From Paguma larvata (Eukaryota; Chordata; Mammalia; Carnivora; Viverridae), in the NCBI GenBank assembly GCA_030068075.1, contig CM057841.1, forward strand, positions 35,629,030 to 35,693,029: a DNA stretch of 64,000 nucleotides, read 5' to 3'. Below, one piece after another: positions 1 through 11,708 of the stretch. The notes beneath the pieces were generated by a model, which was not told the origin of the DNA, did not search any database, and saw only the letters and a program-made list of their open reading frames with translations. Every line of letters begins with the position of its first letter. The first letter of the stretch is position 1. The position numbers were made by a program, and so were the translations under genes.

Positions 1-1221
1 CTTTCTCACAGAGTCATAGCTTGATCCCCAGCTTTATATTTCCTTTCCTCCTATCTCCAGCTAAATGTCCAAACAGCACACAGCAGGAGGTGATCAGGAA
101 GGAAGGGCTGGCAAGGGAAGAATCTGTAATTAAGCGAACGAGCTATAGCAGACAGTATCCAAGGGCAGCACCACCTGGACCATCCTTCTAGCCAATGCAA
201 ATGTGACCTTCCAGAGGCCTGGATGTGGGGGTGTTAGAGGCTTTAGTTGCCACAGCAGAAATCACTTGGGGGAGACGTGAGGAGGGCTGGAGAGAGACGA
301 CTTTGTTACATGGACCATTGTTCCCTGGGCAGACACCACAGGCTTGGTCTTCAAAGGCCTGCTGCTGTTTTGTATGTTCAGAAGCAATTTGGAAAATGCT
401 GTCTTGTCAACTTAATTTCCTTGCTCTCTAGGGGTACTCAGTGGTTACCCATAAATAATCCCCTCTGAGGCTGAAAGTTACCGTAAGGTGTTCACTGCAC
501 TGGGCTTAACTTCAAATGTACAGGAGCCAGAATTTGTAATGAACTTTATTTTTTTTTCTTAATTATAAAAGAAATGCACAGTCATTGTCAAAAAACTTCT
601 AATTACAGATAAGTATCAAGTAAAGGAAAAAAACTGTAATCCAAGTTTTATCTTATATTCATTGCATAATTCACTCCAAGTTTCTTAAGAAATATTCTGA
701 AGTCTGTCTCCTAAATGTTCACTAAAATGTGGGTTGTTTTTTTTTTTTTTTTAAGATTAGGCACTTAAAGTGTTAGGTATCTTATGAAGTATTAGCACCT
801 TAAAATTCATTGTTGTATTATGCTTTCTTCCAACTCCATTACACAAAGTAAAATCTTGGTGAGAGAGAGTGCTGATTACTCTTTCCAGAGTTCATGAGTT
901 CATAAGTCAGGATTCACTTTTATTCAGTGTTTACTCTGTTCTGGACTTACTGACCAAGTCCTTTCCAGAACTTCGTGCATCCTTATATCCTTCGAATAAC
1001 TGTAAAACCAACTCTCCCTGAGAATGTTATTTACTATGGGGTAAGATCTGTGTAACCTCCAAATGGTCAGGAAAGAAAGAGTCCATGAAAGAAAGAAGTG
1101 GCAAATAAAGGAACAGATGTATGAAGGGATGTAATGAATTCTGTTAGAGAATTAGTGGGTGTAGCTTACTTTTAATTTTTCTCCCCACAATTTACCAAAG
1201 AGGCGCGGAATGGTTTTCTAG
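1..1221. other. AT-rich unique sequence without a gene
   Basis: No recognisable gene. About 545-680 resembles a decayed L1-type fragment, but the match is too weak to name. A T-run lies at about 737-752. Small open frames at 225-468 show no recognisable protein. Confidence 0.5.
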
Positions 1222-1450
1222 TGGTTCTCAAACCAGGGGTGATTTTGTCTCCCAGGAGACATTTTGCAGTATGACATGTGGCTTTTTTGTTTTTCTGAGT
1301 AAGGGATGAGTGTGCTACTGGCATCTAGTGAGTAGAAGCCAAAGATGTTGCTAGACATCTTAAAATGCACAGGATATTCCCCCATACAACTAAGAATTAT
1401 CAAATTGTTCATTACCTAAATGTCAGCAGTGTTGAGGCTGAAAAACCCTG
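1222..1450. mobile_element. Old hAT-type DNA transposon (non-autonomous MER family)
   Basis: The left end reads 'gtggttctcaaaccaggggtg' and the right end is the near reverse complement 'gctgaaaaaccctg', so degenerate terminal inverted repeats are visible. The interior, with 'gtgctactggcatctagtg' and 'aatgcacaggat', matches my memory of a common mammalian hAT-Charlie MITE. The exact MER number is not certain. A 64-codon minus-strand frame here is only a by-product of the element. Confidence 0.6.
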
Positions 1451-2474
1451 CTTTAGCATAAAGCTGCTGTTTCATTGGTTTCATAGGGGAGAGTAGGAGA
1501 GCAAGACTATCAGTGAGCCTAGTGATACTTACAGATCAAACATGGAGGATTCTTGTGTGCAGATAAGCAAGATTGTAAAAACGACAATAAAACAATGCCA
1601 TCTTTTCTATTAAGAAAAAAAAATCATCTTCCTTTCTTGGCACAGATGGTCTTAGGCCTGTAAATCTGCCATTCTTTCAGTAATCACAGGAAGAAAATGG
1701 ATGATTTAAAGCAGTTATAAGGTTTATCTTGCAGAAGGAAAGAGTGGGTGTCTGAAGAAGAATAGTAAACGTAAATTCTGTTTTACATCTGAGAAGCAAA
1801 GCCATTTAGAGTACAACACAGCTTCCATCTGAACTATGGCTGAAAGGGAGGTGTAAGATATGGTCAATGATTTTAAATGATTTATGAGGATATCTGTAAA
1901 AGAAATACAAACGCCTGGGTAGAGCCAGGCCTTCCTGATGTGCCATAATAGAATTTTATACTGTTTTTCTCACAGTCAAATAAAGTTCAATAGTATAGAT
2001 AGATTGTAACCTTGTATTAGTACTTTCTAGTCTGCCTGTCAGAATGCTTTATTCAACAAGACAGATTTATATTTCACAAGGAAATGATTTCTAAAGCCCA
2101 TCCGTTAATAATTTTTCATTGAGAGAAAAGCCAGATTTCAGTCATTCCACCCATAGATTGAGAGATTAGTCCCAAGCGAGCTCTGCACATAAAATACTTT
2201 TTTGGTATTTAAATAAGGAATAGTATTTTAATGCTGTGAAAGAGAACATAGAAAAACGGTCTCTTTCCATAAAATTCTACTTGGGTTGTCCTTTCGTTTT
2301 CTGTCACCACGAAATCAGCTGTTGGAGAATATCCCTAACAATTCATGTTGCTTAAGCACACAGCTGCTGATACAATGTACTTGATTTGCATGTGTGTGTG
2401 CAGGGTACTCAAAAAATAGGAAGAAATATTATGCTGTTTTCTTTGAACTAACTTCTTCCTTCCTCTCTTTCTAC
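1451..2474. other. Unique sequence without a gene
   Basis: Moderately complex sequence in which I recognise no repeat. About 2250-2400 is less AT-rich and could be conserved, but nothing decisive is visible. Confidence 0.4.
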
Positions 2475-2830
2475 TCATTGATCACCTCTTCTTCAACAAA
2501 CCGTTCTGGAGCACGTACAGGGTTCCCAGGACTGTTCTAGGACCAGAGAACACAACTATGGAAAGAAAAGCACATGAAAAACTTCTATTTCTGCACTGTC
2601 CAGGGTGCTGAACGGGTGGAGTTGTGAAGCTCATGGGAAAGAGCATTTGTATGCAGAGAAAAGTGGCATACTAGAAAAGAACAGGATTAAAAACTGGGAC
2701 CGTGGCTCTTATCCGGTATTACAGATCATCGGCCCTGTGGCCTTGACTAAAACCTTTAACTTTTCCAATAAGGTCATTTTCCAGATGTACAATCGAAGTC
2801 CAACGTGAGATTCCTTATTTAAGGGAAGGG
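2475..2830. mobile_element. Decayed L2 (minus) followed by MIR-like (plus) remnant
   Basis: About 2475-2590 reads like the reverse complement of an L2 3' end (an 'aggactgttctaggacc' segment). About 2680-2820 keeps the MIR order: a 'ggctct' core, then 'ggccttgactaaaacctttaac', then 'aaggtcattttcc'. Both are strongly diverged. Confidence 0.4.
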
Positions 2831-3927
2831 TGGGTTCCAACAGACATTTAACTCAATACAACACAATAAGCAATTCATGGAGTAAATACACTGATCTAAG
2901 TATGTATTGCATGGCAGTGAAAACTGAATACAAGAGGAAGAAATCCTTGCCATTAAGAAATTAATGACAAGAAAAACAAATATACGAACACTTATTTGAC
3001 TGTTAAGCTAAAGGAAACTTGTCACAACATTTGGTGTGACAGAAGAAAACTAGTGTCTCATTCACTAGTGAACATATGTATGTTTATCTGTTTAATGCAT
3101 TTGTACAGAAGCTAACTTATTTAAATAGACCCTCAGTGAAACATTTTCTGCTTGCTTTCAGGTCTACTTTCTACCCTTTGCCTCTCTGTTTTGTGCCATA
3201 GAGGCTGACCTGTATAGACTATATCCATGGAGAAAAGGAGGGTGGAGAGTGAGTTTGGGATTTTTAATCCCCTACGTCCTTAACTGTGACTCACTATAGG
3301 CTTGTTTCCTCTTTCAACTGATGTTCTCAGCTGGCACACAGTAGCTCTCTGCACACAATCCTATCCATTTAGAGCAAAACCTCCCCTCTTCCTACCCTAG
3401 TCAGTAGTAGAGGTTGAAGTAGGGCTCCAGTGAATTGTAATGTCTTTTATGGGTTCTATATCCTCTTTCTCCCATTTTAAAATAGCCTCTTTATTAAAGT
3501 CTTCTCAAATTATCTCAATTTCAAATTTGCATTGTTTTCAGCTTGATATAGACTTTCCACTTGATGTATATTCCATATCACTTATAGCGCTATGTTACTT
3601 TAAGCAATCATTTATTGAACATTTACTGTGTGTCAGCCAATACGAGTACTATGTAAATTTTCCCTTTTAATATTCTGGTAAGAAATAATGTTTTTCTCAT
3701 TAGAATCTATGTAATTTTGCCAAGGTCTACAAAGTCCACCAATTTCTAATCACAATAGAGATGACGTTGCATTATAAGGCTATGGAAAATTTGGGACAGT
3801 GGAGACTGGTACTGAGGAAGTAGGTAGGAGCCTAATTAAGATAAAGGTGATGGTGATCATACTGATTATGACAATAGTAGGGATGATGATAATGACAGAG
3901 ATTAAAAATCTTTAAAATTTATAGAAC
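2831..3927. other. Unique sequence, no gene
   Basis: AT-rich. A short L2-like stretch (minus strand) is possible at about 3603-3660 ('tcatttattgaacatttact'). A 76-codon frame at 3440-3670 runs through it and shows no known domain. Confidence 0.4.
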
Positions 3928-4190
3928 ATATGCTGAGTTAAATGCTGTGTGGCTTATCTCATTTGATTTTCACAGTGAACCTGCAATGTATTGATATGAC
4001 TAGTTTTCACATGAGGTTCCACATACTCCTTCCTATACTTTGGCTCATGTCATCCTCTCCCACACCTTTGCCCTACTCCCCTTGAATCCTACTCTTATCA
4101 GTATCAAGTGAATTTCTGTCTGTTTTTTCTGGAAACTCTTCTGTAGTCCCTAGATACTGCTTTCCTCAGGCTTCAGTGAATACACTAGGA
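3928..4190. mobile_element. MIR tail (minus) and L2-like fragment (plus)
   Basis: About 3928-4010 resembles the reverse complement of the MIR 3' half ('cttatctcatttgattttca'). About 4015-4190 resembles L2 3' sequence in the plus direction (a CT-rich stretch with 'ttctgtctg'). Both are old. Confidence 0.35.
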
Positions 4191-4294
4191 AAGTCTTTAT
4201 GATATGTAGATTGGCAACGAAGCAAACTGAAGCAGGTCTTGAGAGAGTGGTAGTGGTATTTACATTAATTATATAAATTAAATAAAATTATTTA

Positions 4295-4506
4295 GGGGTA
4301 CCTGGGTGGCTCAGTCGGTTGAGCGTCCAACTTCAGCTCAGGTCATCATCTCGCTCATGGGTTCGGGCCCTGCGTCAGGCTCTGTGCTGACAGCTCAGAG
4401 CCTGGAGCCTGCTTCAGATTCTGTGTCTGCCTGTATCTCTGCCCCTCCCCTACTCACGTTCTGTCTCTCTGTCTCTCAAAAATAAACGTTAAAAAATTAA
4501 AAAAAA
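4295..4506 (+). mobile_element. SINEC (felid-type CAN SINE), complete
   Basis: Full-length tRNA-derived SINE: head 'cctgggtggctcagtcggtt', body 'gtgctgacagctcagagcct', CT-rich segment and an A-rich tail. It is flanked by a perfect 16-bp target-site duplication, at 4279-4294 and 4507-4522. The perfect TSD and intact body suggest a fairly recent L1-mediated insertion. Confidence 0.96.
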
Positions 4507-4570
4507 TAAATAAAATTATTTAAAAACCAATGCAGATATTTGTACAGGTATATTTTTAAATTGATATATT

Positions 4571-4771
4571 TGGGTACCTGTGTGGCTCAGTTGGTTGAGC
4601 ATCCAACTCTTGATTTTGGCTTAGGTCATGATCTCAGGGTTATAAGATTGAGCCTCACAGCAGGCTTCATGCTGAGCATACAGCCTGCTTAAGACTCTCT
4701 CTGTCTCTCTGCTTCTCTTCCCCATTAACGCTCTCTCTCTCTAAAAATTAATTTTTAAAAAGTTAAAAAAA
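4571..4771 (+). mobile_element. SINEC, older diverged copy
   Basis: The head 'ggctcagttggttgagcatc' and 'ggtcatgatctcagggtt' are clear. The body lacks the 'tgctgacagctcagagcc' block and reads 'catgctgagcatacagcctg', so this copy belongs to an older subfamily or is more diverged than the copy just upstream. Confidence 0.9.
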
Positions 4772-4850
4772 TTATATATAACTGACATAGAACATTGTAT
4801 TAGTTTTAGGTGTACAAGATAATGATTTGATATCTAGGTAGCCTTTGTTC
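4772..4850 (-). mobile_element. L1 3'-end fragment
   Basis: 'ttgtattagttttaggtgta' followed by 'aatgatttgatat' is the reverse complement of a carnivore/ferungulate L1 3' UTR. It abuts the tail of the preceding SINEC, so the SINE may have landed at its edge. Confidence 0.6.
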
Positions 4851-5019
4851 AAAAGCTGTTATTGTAAAAAAAAAAAAAAGTCCTTTCAGTACTCTAGAAG
4901 TGATTGGAAAGAACCCCCTCCCCCAAAAAAAGTGTGAACCAGTGTACTTTATAGAGTCCAACTCTACATTTGATGTTTGAATAGAGCCATCCTTCCCATA
5001 AATATCCTTACATATTTAG

Positions 5020-5235
5020 GTTACAGAGCATGGGCTTTGAAGTCTCAGCCAGAATGCTAATTTAATTATGTATGTCATTGCAATTGAGTGACCTTTGGTG
5101 AAGTTACTGAATGTCTCTGAGCCTCGGATTTCATCCCCTAACTAAATCCTACCTCTTAAGACTACTGAGAAGATGAAATAAGTCACTATATAAAGCACTT
5201 AGCACATAACAAGAGATCAAAAATAGTGCTGCAAG
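5020..5235 (+). mobile_element. MIR
   Basis: The MIR order is visible: 'acagagcatgggctttgaag', then 'gagtgacctttggtgaagtt', 'tgtctctgagcctcggattt' and 'aaagcacttagcacataaca'. It is a diverged but near-complete tRNA-derived ancient SINE. Confidence 0.78.
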
Positions 5236-5407
5236 TTTCTATTTTCAGCATGAATTTATAATATTAACAATCATGCAGAAGTCAAAAACTAAATAACTTT
5301 GGAGCTGAACTCAGACAGAAGACACCCCAGCTTTCCACCAGTCTCTGGCTGAGCTTCTCACGATTGGATTGCTTTGAATGGCACAGACACATGCGTGATA
5401 TGAGGCA

Positions 5408-5650
5408 GTGTATGACAGTGGTTAAGGCAGTACTTCAGAATGGGACTTCCTGGGTAATAGTGGGCAGATCACTTAACTCCTCTATGCCTTGGTTTTCTAA
5501 TATATAAAATAAATATTGTGATAGAAATGTGGTATAGCATTACAGTGAAAATTAAATTAGCAAATGCATGCAGACAGCTTAAATTAGAACACTGCCTAGA
5601 TCTAATAAAAGCTTAGTTAATATTTTTCATTTATTATTATTATTAATTAT
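5408..5650 (+). mobile_element. MIR
   Basis: Starts 'gacagtggttaaggcagtac', continues 'cagatcacttaactcctcta' and 'tgccttggttttctaatata', and ends in an ATT-rich tail (about 5627-5650). A second MIR in the same direction only about 170 bp after the previous one. Confidence 0.75.
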
Positions 5651-7584
5651 ATTTACCCCTTTCTTTCCCAGTTAATACAATGAGAGCCATGTTAAATGAA
5701 ACAAGAACCCCTGCCTATCGATACTGGGGGAAAAATAACACACATACCTTTCAATAGGATTGGAGGCAAAGGTGGAGAATGTGTATTTATGATTTTAAAA
5801 TATTTTTCAAGAGTCAGTGAGGAAACCGAGATTGACTTTCCCAATGTAATAAAGTGATTGCTTCATTGCCTCTTGACCTTTTGGTTATGAGACAATCATG
5901 TAGAGTTTTAGAATGTGAGTTATTTCATCAGTAAATGGAAATAATATACACCTCAGTATTAATTTAGATAATATATAGGATTGGAATATTTTTCCATATT
6001 TCTATACCCTACAACTTCTTCACTTAATCAGTTTCTTTTATTATTTAGTTCATGCCTTGGCTATTATTTTTTACTAATGCCTTTCCATAGTGGAGGATAC
6101 CTTCAAAAGTCTGTTGGGAAGACATGGAATTGTAGAAAAAGTAGTAAGTGCCCATAGACAACCTTCAACAAAAGGCAAACAGGAATCATTGGTTATCTTT
6201 TCCTTTCATTTCTCCAGGGAATAACTCTATACCTTGTTTAAAGGGCCAGTGGAATCATTACGGCCAACTCGATAATGTACCTTTTTCCTTGGTTTCTCTT
6301 CCTCCTTTATTTTATTTTCTCTAGTCCTGACTCCCGCTTCCCATGATCACCTCCCAAATAAGCAACTTGTGGATAAGCTCCTTTCCCAAACCCTACTTCG
6401 GAAGTGAAGAAAGAAGACCTTAGATTCAACCGGAATACAGTAGTGGACTAACCTCACCTACCTCATATTCAGTATCCTCTGGCATTTTGGGAAAAAGATA
6501 ATTAGCAGTTAGGCCTTATAATATATAATGTTTTTTGTTTGCAAGATGCAAAAGCAACTCTGGCTATCTGAAGCCCAGAGGGAATTTATAGAAAAGAGTT
6601 AGGGTGCTGCAGTGCTAAAATATGCATCTCAGGAAGGTCAACAGCCTGGAGAATTCTTGGAACGTTAGGAGCAGAAATTTATGGAACATCTCTTTTAAGT
6701 ATTATGGTGAGGTGGCTCAGAGGTAACTGCTTCTGTCTCTGAGTCGTACTCCAGAGCGGGAGATTGATCTAGCTGCAGACCCCTGTGTCTAGCAGTAGGG
6801 TCCCTTACTTTAGATGTAAGGAATCCTAGAAATGGGGGAAGGCAAAACCCACTGTATTGCAGGCAGATACAATGTTTAACTGGATTGTAGTTCCAGTATT
6901 CCTCTTTTCTTGTTTTATGACTTTCAGCCAGTCACTCTCTCCAGTGATCTCTGGAAGGGGGGTAAATGCAACCAGATTAACGTATGTTATCTACTAACTA
7001 GGACTTATTTTAAAAATATGGCCTGCATTTTGTTCTTGCTGGGTCATAGGTGTGGTAGTCCTCACATCTTTTTCTCTGCTTCAATAGCTATTTATCTTTG
7101 AAATCTTTGATGTCATTTTATTTGACTGCTGAAAACACAAGTGACATAGCCATAATGGCTGTAGTTTGCAAATAAAAATTAAGCTCTACATACACACGAG
7201 TGGGGAAGTGATAGCTAGACAACAGTAATGACTAAGCATATATAGAATGTACACAGAATTCAGAAATGCTTTTCACGAATTGATAAGGGAATGAATGAGT
7301 CCTGGTATATATGTGGCACTATCATCTTAGGGGAAAGAAAAGCCTCTATTATTTGTAAGGGAGCTGATATTTGGGAAAGTCAGTATTGTTATTTCTTTAT
7401 CAATTTCTCCAGATTTTTCCAAATTCTATTCTAAAAGTTAGACCAGCAGAATACAAATCATATTGTTCCTTTCATCCTCTGCATTTACTGAGAGTTAAGG
7501 GGATAGCAAATTGAATAATGTGAAAATGCCTTCCATAAAACTGTAGTTAAGTATATTATTACATGGTTAACTTAATGTCTTCGA
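5651..7584. other. Gene-free unique sequence
   Basis: Nearly 2 kb in which I recognise no repeat with confidence and no gene. The largest open frames (6910-7101, 63 codons) show no recognisable protein. Confidence 0.45.
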
Positions 7585-8213
7585 TGTTGCAGGGTGTTGT
7601 GAAAAAGACCACCAAACGCCGAATAGAAGCGAGGCAAGATTTTATTTTCGGCCGAGCCAAACCTGATCTCCTGATGTTAAGGAGAAAAATGCAGAGAATG
7701 GCCCCGAACAAAGGCAGCAGTGGGCTTATATGGATTTTAGCAAGTTAGGGTACATCATATATTAGTTAACCAATTATACTTCACAACATTCCTTGGTAGC
7801 CAATTACATAGACGTTACCTTTGGCGGAGACCTATTGCTTCAAGGTTCTTTGTCTTAAGTGAGCTTTGAAATGACCAATTATAGTTAGACACTTCAGACA
7901 CCACGGGGCAGCAGTTACGTGACTTCTTGCATGTTGGCCTTGCTTTTATCAGCTCAAAACAGTAGGGTGAGAGCTCACTGCAATCTAAGTTAGCTGTGTA
8001 GCAAGGAGGCGAAGTTGCAGGAGTGAGACAGGCAGTTAACCCCTTCTGGTAACTCTAACAGGGAACGGCATAGGCTTTTATTTCAATGTTTTAGCAGTTA
8101 CTACAGTTGGTCAGAACAGTGAATGGGGAGATGCATTCGCAAAGCAATTTACAGAAGCCAAAACAGCCGGTTAATGGTTTCCATTATTGACTCAGGTTTG
8201 TTAACCTACAACA
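7585..8213 (-). mobile_element. Solo LTR of an endogenous retrovirus
   Basis: A 629-bp block bounded by TGTTG...CAACA inverted ends. It has a probable 5-bp target duplication (ttcga at 7580-7584, ttcaa at 8214-8218); the one difference is a CpG decay. On the minus strand there is a TATA-like 'atataag' (plus 7725-7731) and, about 85 bp downstream, an AATAAA signal (plus 7641-7646) followed by a short U5. Three CCAAT motifs (plus strand) lie at about 7770-7880. Several CpGs survive, suggesting modest age. No internal retroviral sequence adjoins it, so it is a solo LTR left by recombination. I cannot name the family. Confidence 0.75.
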
Positions 8214-9840
8214 TTCAAAAGGAAGCCCAAGTCAGTGGTTGTATTAATTAAACAAAAAAAAATATGAAAGTGCCCATTTTAATTTGGTTTCAAGATTTAC
8301 TAAACACTATTTGCCAAACCTTTTCCCATGATAGTGACTTCGTTGTATTCGTTACTGCCTTCCTTGAATGAACCACAGTGCAGTGCAAAGCTTTTCCTTC
8401 TAAAGCTTTGTTTTTGGTTCCTATGATGCCTCATACCTTCATCACATTCGTTTCTTCTTTAGATAGATTTACAGATGCTTCCTATCCAAAAAAAAAAAAA
8501 AAAAAAGCGGTGGTGGGTGGGGATTTATATGATGATTCAAAAAATATTTGTGTTTTTTTTTCTTTTTTTGAATTAGTAATTAGAAAATATTGAGTACCTA
8601 ATCTTTTATACTCAAAATAGAACCTGTATTAATTTTAGTTCTGAGTTTGCTCATTCCTTCTGCTCTTTTTGATTAAATTTATAATAGCTTTATGTCTCAT
8701 TTTACCTATGCTTTCATCTGCTGACTTCTCATGCCCCTTTGAAGCCAGATGGGGCATAAATCTTAAATAAATAAATAAGCAACAAATATGATAGAAGAGC
8801 CCTACCCTGGTTAGTTTATACCATAAAAATGAATCCAATAAACATATAAATATATGTGAATTCTGAAATAAAATACCACCTGCTTTTATAGAGAAAAAAC
8901 ACACATTAATTTTATATCACAACATGTTATCTTGTGCAAATTCAATTCAGTGATAGAAATAAAGAAAGTATCTAAATATGTGGAATGCTCAAATTATCTT
9001 CTGGCTCCTGCCAAATTAAAAAAAAATTTTTTTTTTTTTTTTTTTTGCAGTAATGTGCATTTAACTGAGTTAGATTTTAATGTCTGGAACTGGCACATTT
9101 CCCCAGAGTTGCATCAGATATCAGAATCAAGGGTTATTAACATTACAAAGAGCACCACTATCCTACAGTGTCCCCTTTATCATTTTGAGCAGCTGCCTCA
9201 AGGCAACGCATTTAACCTTGGGAAATGTGATAGAAATTCTGGATAGTCAAAACCCGCCAGTAGATTCGTAGATTCCCTCAACTGGGATCTACTGTAAAGC
9301 TTTATTTATCTGCAACACAGGAAAATGATGAAACTCTTATTACCATTTGGATGCTTATCATTTCTATTCATCCCTCCTAAATCCCTCGAATACTGTTGCT
9401 TTTACTTACAAACAGCGATATTCCATTTGCTGGTAGGACATTGTTTTCCCCACTGAGAGTGTAAATAAAGGTCTCCTGAGAAAAGTGTGGTAAATATTTT
9501 AAAATAGAATTCCAGATTATTTCCTTCCAGGTGTTTTAGAGTAAGATGCTAACTTTGACTCCTTTTCTGTAGAATATTGGTTTATTTTATATTTTGGCTG
9601 AAAAAGGCTGTTGTTGACAGGATTACTTGCTTAAAATTAGATTGGAAACAGTACAGGTGACTGGGCAATGAAGGGGCATGCTCAGAAATGACTGGTGGCA
9701 TAACTATTGACATAAATCTTTAAAAAGCAAACTTGGCAAAATTTCTTGAGAGTCTTAAAACCTTTTATAACTTTGATCCAGTAATTTCAGTTCTGGGAAT
9801 CTAGCTTATGGAGATATTATTGCTTATGAAGAGAATGGGT
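8214..9840. other. Gene-free sequence with homopolymer tracts
   Basis: AT-rich. It contains an A-run at about 8489-8507 and an A-tract/T-tract junction at 9018-9046 (nine A then twenty T). Frames at 8635-8904 and 8932-9246 run through these tracts and are not convincing genes. Confidence 0.45.
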
Positions 9841-9995
9841 TATTATTTTATGCCTGCTGCTATCATCTCTTTTAATTCTCAAAACAACTCTATGAATTCA
9901 ATATTACAAATGGGGAAACTGAGGCACAGAGAGCTTTAATAGCTTTCCAGTATCCCACAGAAAGGAAATATAGAGTTAAGGTCTTCAATCTCGGG
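9841..9995 (-). mobile_element. MIR
   Basis: Reverse complement of MIR: 'ttttaattctcaaaacaact', then 'acaaatggggaaactgaggc', then 'acagagagctttaat'. The conserved MIR core is easy to see. Confidence 0.78.
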
Positions 9996-10828
9996 GATCT
10001 AACATCATTTTTGTGTTTGAATACAAAAATCACTGAATGCTGTGTAGCATTTTATCACCTAAAATATGTGTTGCCTTTGCATTTATGGTGATCTAAAAGT
10101 TAAAACAAAAAAGAGAATGTTTAAGTAAATTATATTTCATAAAATTATATAAAACAAGGTTTGTATATTGACAGTTTTAAAAAATAATCCTAAATGTAAG
10201 TGTAGGACAAAACACATTTATTTAAGCTACAAATAGCAAAAACGAACAAATCGAAATGTCAATAGGGCTTGTATTTAAGTTGTGCAAATATGTCTGAGTA
10301 TCTTTATTCTACCTTTTTCTATTTTCTATAATAATAGGCATATTATTATAGAAATAATAGATACATTTATTTTAAACATTGACATTTTGAAAATACCTGT
10401 CAAGGACATTGGAAACATGTTTTTATCTTTTTTAAGTCGAAAATCCTGCACTTTCATTTATAGGTCACTCTACAGTTGCAAAAAGAGAAAATATTGACTT
10501 TCATCCTCGATTTCAGTTTGGATATCAAGACTCATAGGACTTTCTGATACCAGGGTCAATGTACTAATCTGTCTGGAAGGTTAGAGAGAGAACAGACTTT
10601 GCCTCAGATCACAAAGGTTTATATTTACAAAATTTTCAGGTTGTATACACTTAGTGACATCTGGTGTCACACTTCATGCTAAATCTAGAGTTTAAAAAAT
10701 ATTTTACCATTTCCATTTTAAGATCATGGGTATTTGTATCTGTCATCTCTTTACTCACGTATCACTATTTGAGTATAATTGCTCACTGAAGAAAACTGAG
10801 AGAATGTATTATTTTGGATTTAATTCCT
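9996..10828. other. Gene-free AT-rich sequence
   Basis: No recognisable repeat or gene apart from the left target-site duplication of the next SINE (10818-10828). Confidence 0.45.
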
Positions 10829-11060
10829 TTTTAAAATTTATTTTATTTTAAGCTTATTTATTTATTTTGAGAGAGAGAAGAGAGAGCATGTGAACAGGGG
10901 AAGGTGCAGAGACAGAGAGATACAGAGAATCCCAAGCAGGCTTCATGCTGTCAGTGCAGAGCCCCATGTGGGGCTTGAACCCACGAACTGTGAGATCATG
11001 ACCTGAGCTGAAACCAAGAGTCAGACGCTTAACTGACTGAACTACTCAGGCGCCTCTTAA
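10829..11060 (-). mobile_element. SINEC, complete
   Basis: Reverse orientation: T-rich tail, GA-rich segment, 'gcttcatgctgtcagtgcag', 'gtgagatcatgacctgagct' and the head 'aactactcaggcgcctc'. The flanks 'atttaattcct' (10818-10828) and 'atttaatttct' (11061-11071) are an 11-bp TSD with one mismatch. Confidence 0.93.
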
Positions 11061-11071
11061 ATTTAATTTCT

Positions 11072-11507
11072 AATAAAATATGCAAGCTCTAGGATTTGCC
11101 CTTTGAAATGAAGCTGATCAAATAGCCAATTTGTAGTATATTCCAGTTTTATTGAGAGAGAGAGAAAAAAAATAATATTTTTTAGACAGATGAAAATCCC
11201 TCTAACCTTTAATGGGATATCTCTGATCCCCAAGTCGGAGGTTAAATTTGACTCTATACATTGTCACTGTGCCCCATATTACAGATCGCATTTTCTCAAT
11301 TTTCAGCTGAAACTTTATCACTTCTTTCTGGTATAGAAAGATTTATCCACTAAAGGCTGATCTATCTCACCCCCATCAGAAAGTTTATCTTTTGTTTTTC
11401 AGTTCTGATTCTATGTTTCTTTCAGTATGGATTGTTGTTTCTCAATGAATTTTGCCCATCAAATTAAGGCTTAAAAAAGCTCAGGTTGTTTTTTCTTTTT
11501 TATAGAT
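11072..11507. other. Unique sequence, no gene
   Basis: No recognisable repeat. It includes a short GA run (11153-11164) and an A-run. Confidence 0.4.
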
Positions 11508-11700
11508 CAGTGCTGCCCAGTAGAACCTTCTGCAGTGATGGAAACGTTCTGTATTCATGGTGTCCAATATGGTAGCCTCTGGCCACATGTGGCTTTTGAG
11601 CACTTTTGAGCTCATGCAACTGAGGAACTGGAGTTTTAATTTTATTTAATTTAAATGGAAGTAAGCTCATGGCCAGTGGCTACCATATTAGACAGCACAG
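11508..11700. mobile_element. MER5A-like hAT MITE
   Basis: Left end 'cagtgctgcccagtagaacc', interior 'tggccacatgtggcttttga' and 'actgaggaactggagtttta', right end 'ctaccatattagacagcaca'. The ends are inverted repeats of each other. The flanks at 11500-11507 and 11701-11708 share a central 'tatag', consistent with a decayed 8-bp hAT target duplication. Confidence 0.88.
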
Positions 11701-11708
11701 ATATAGTA

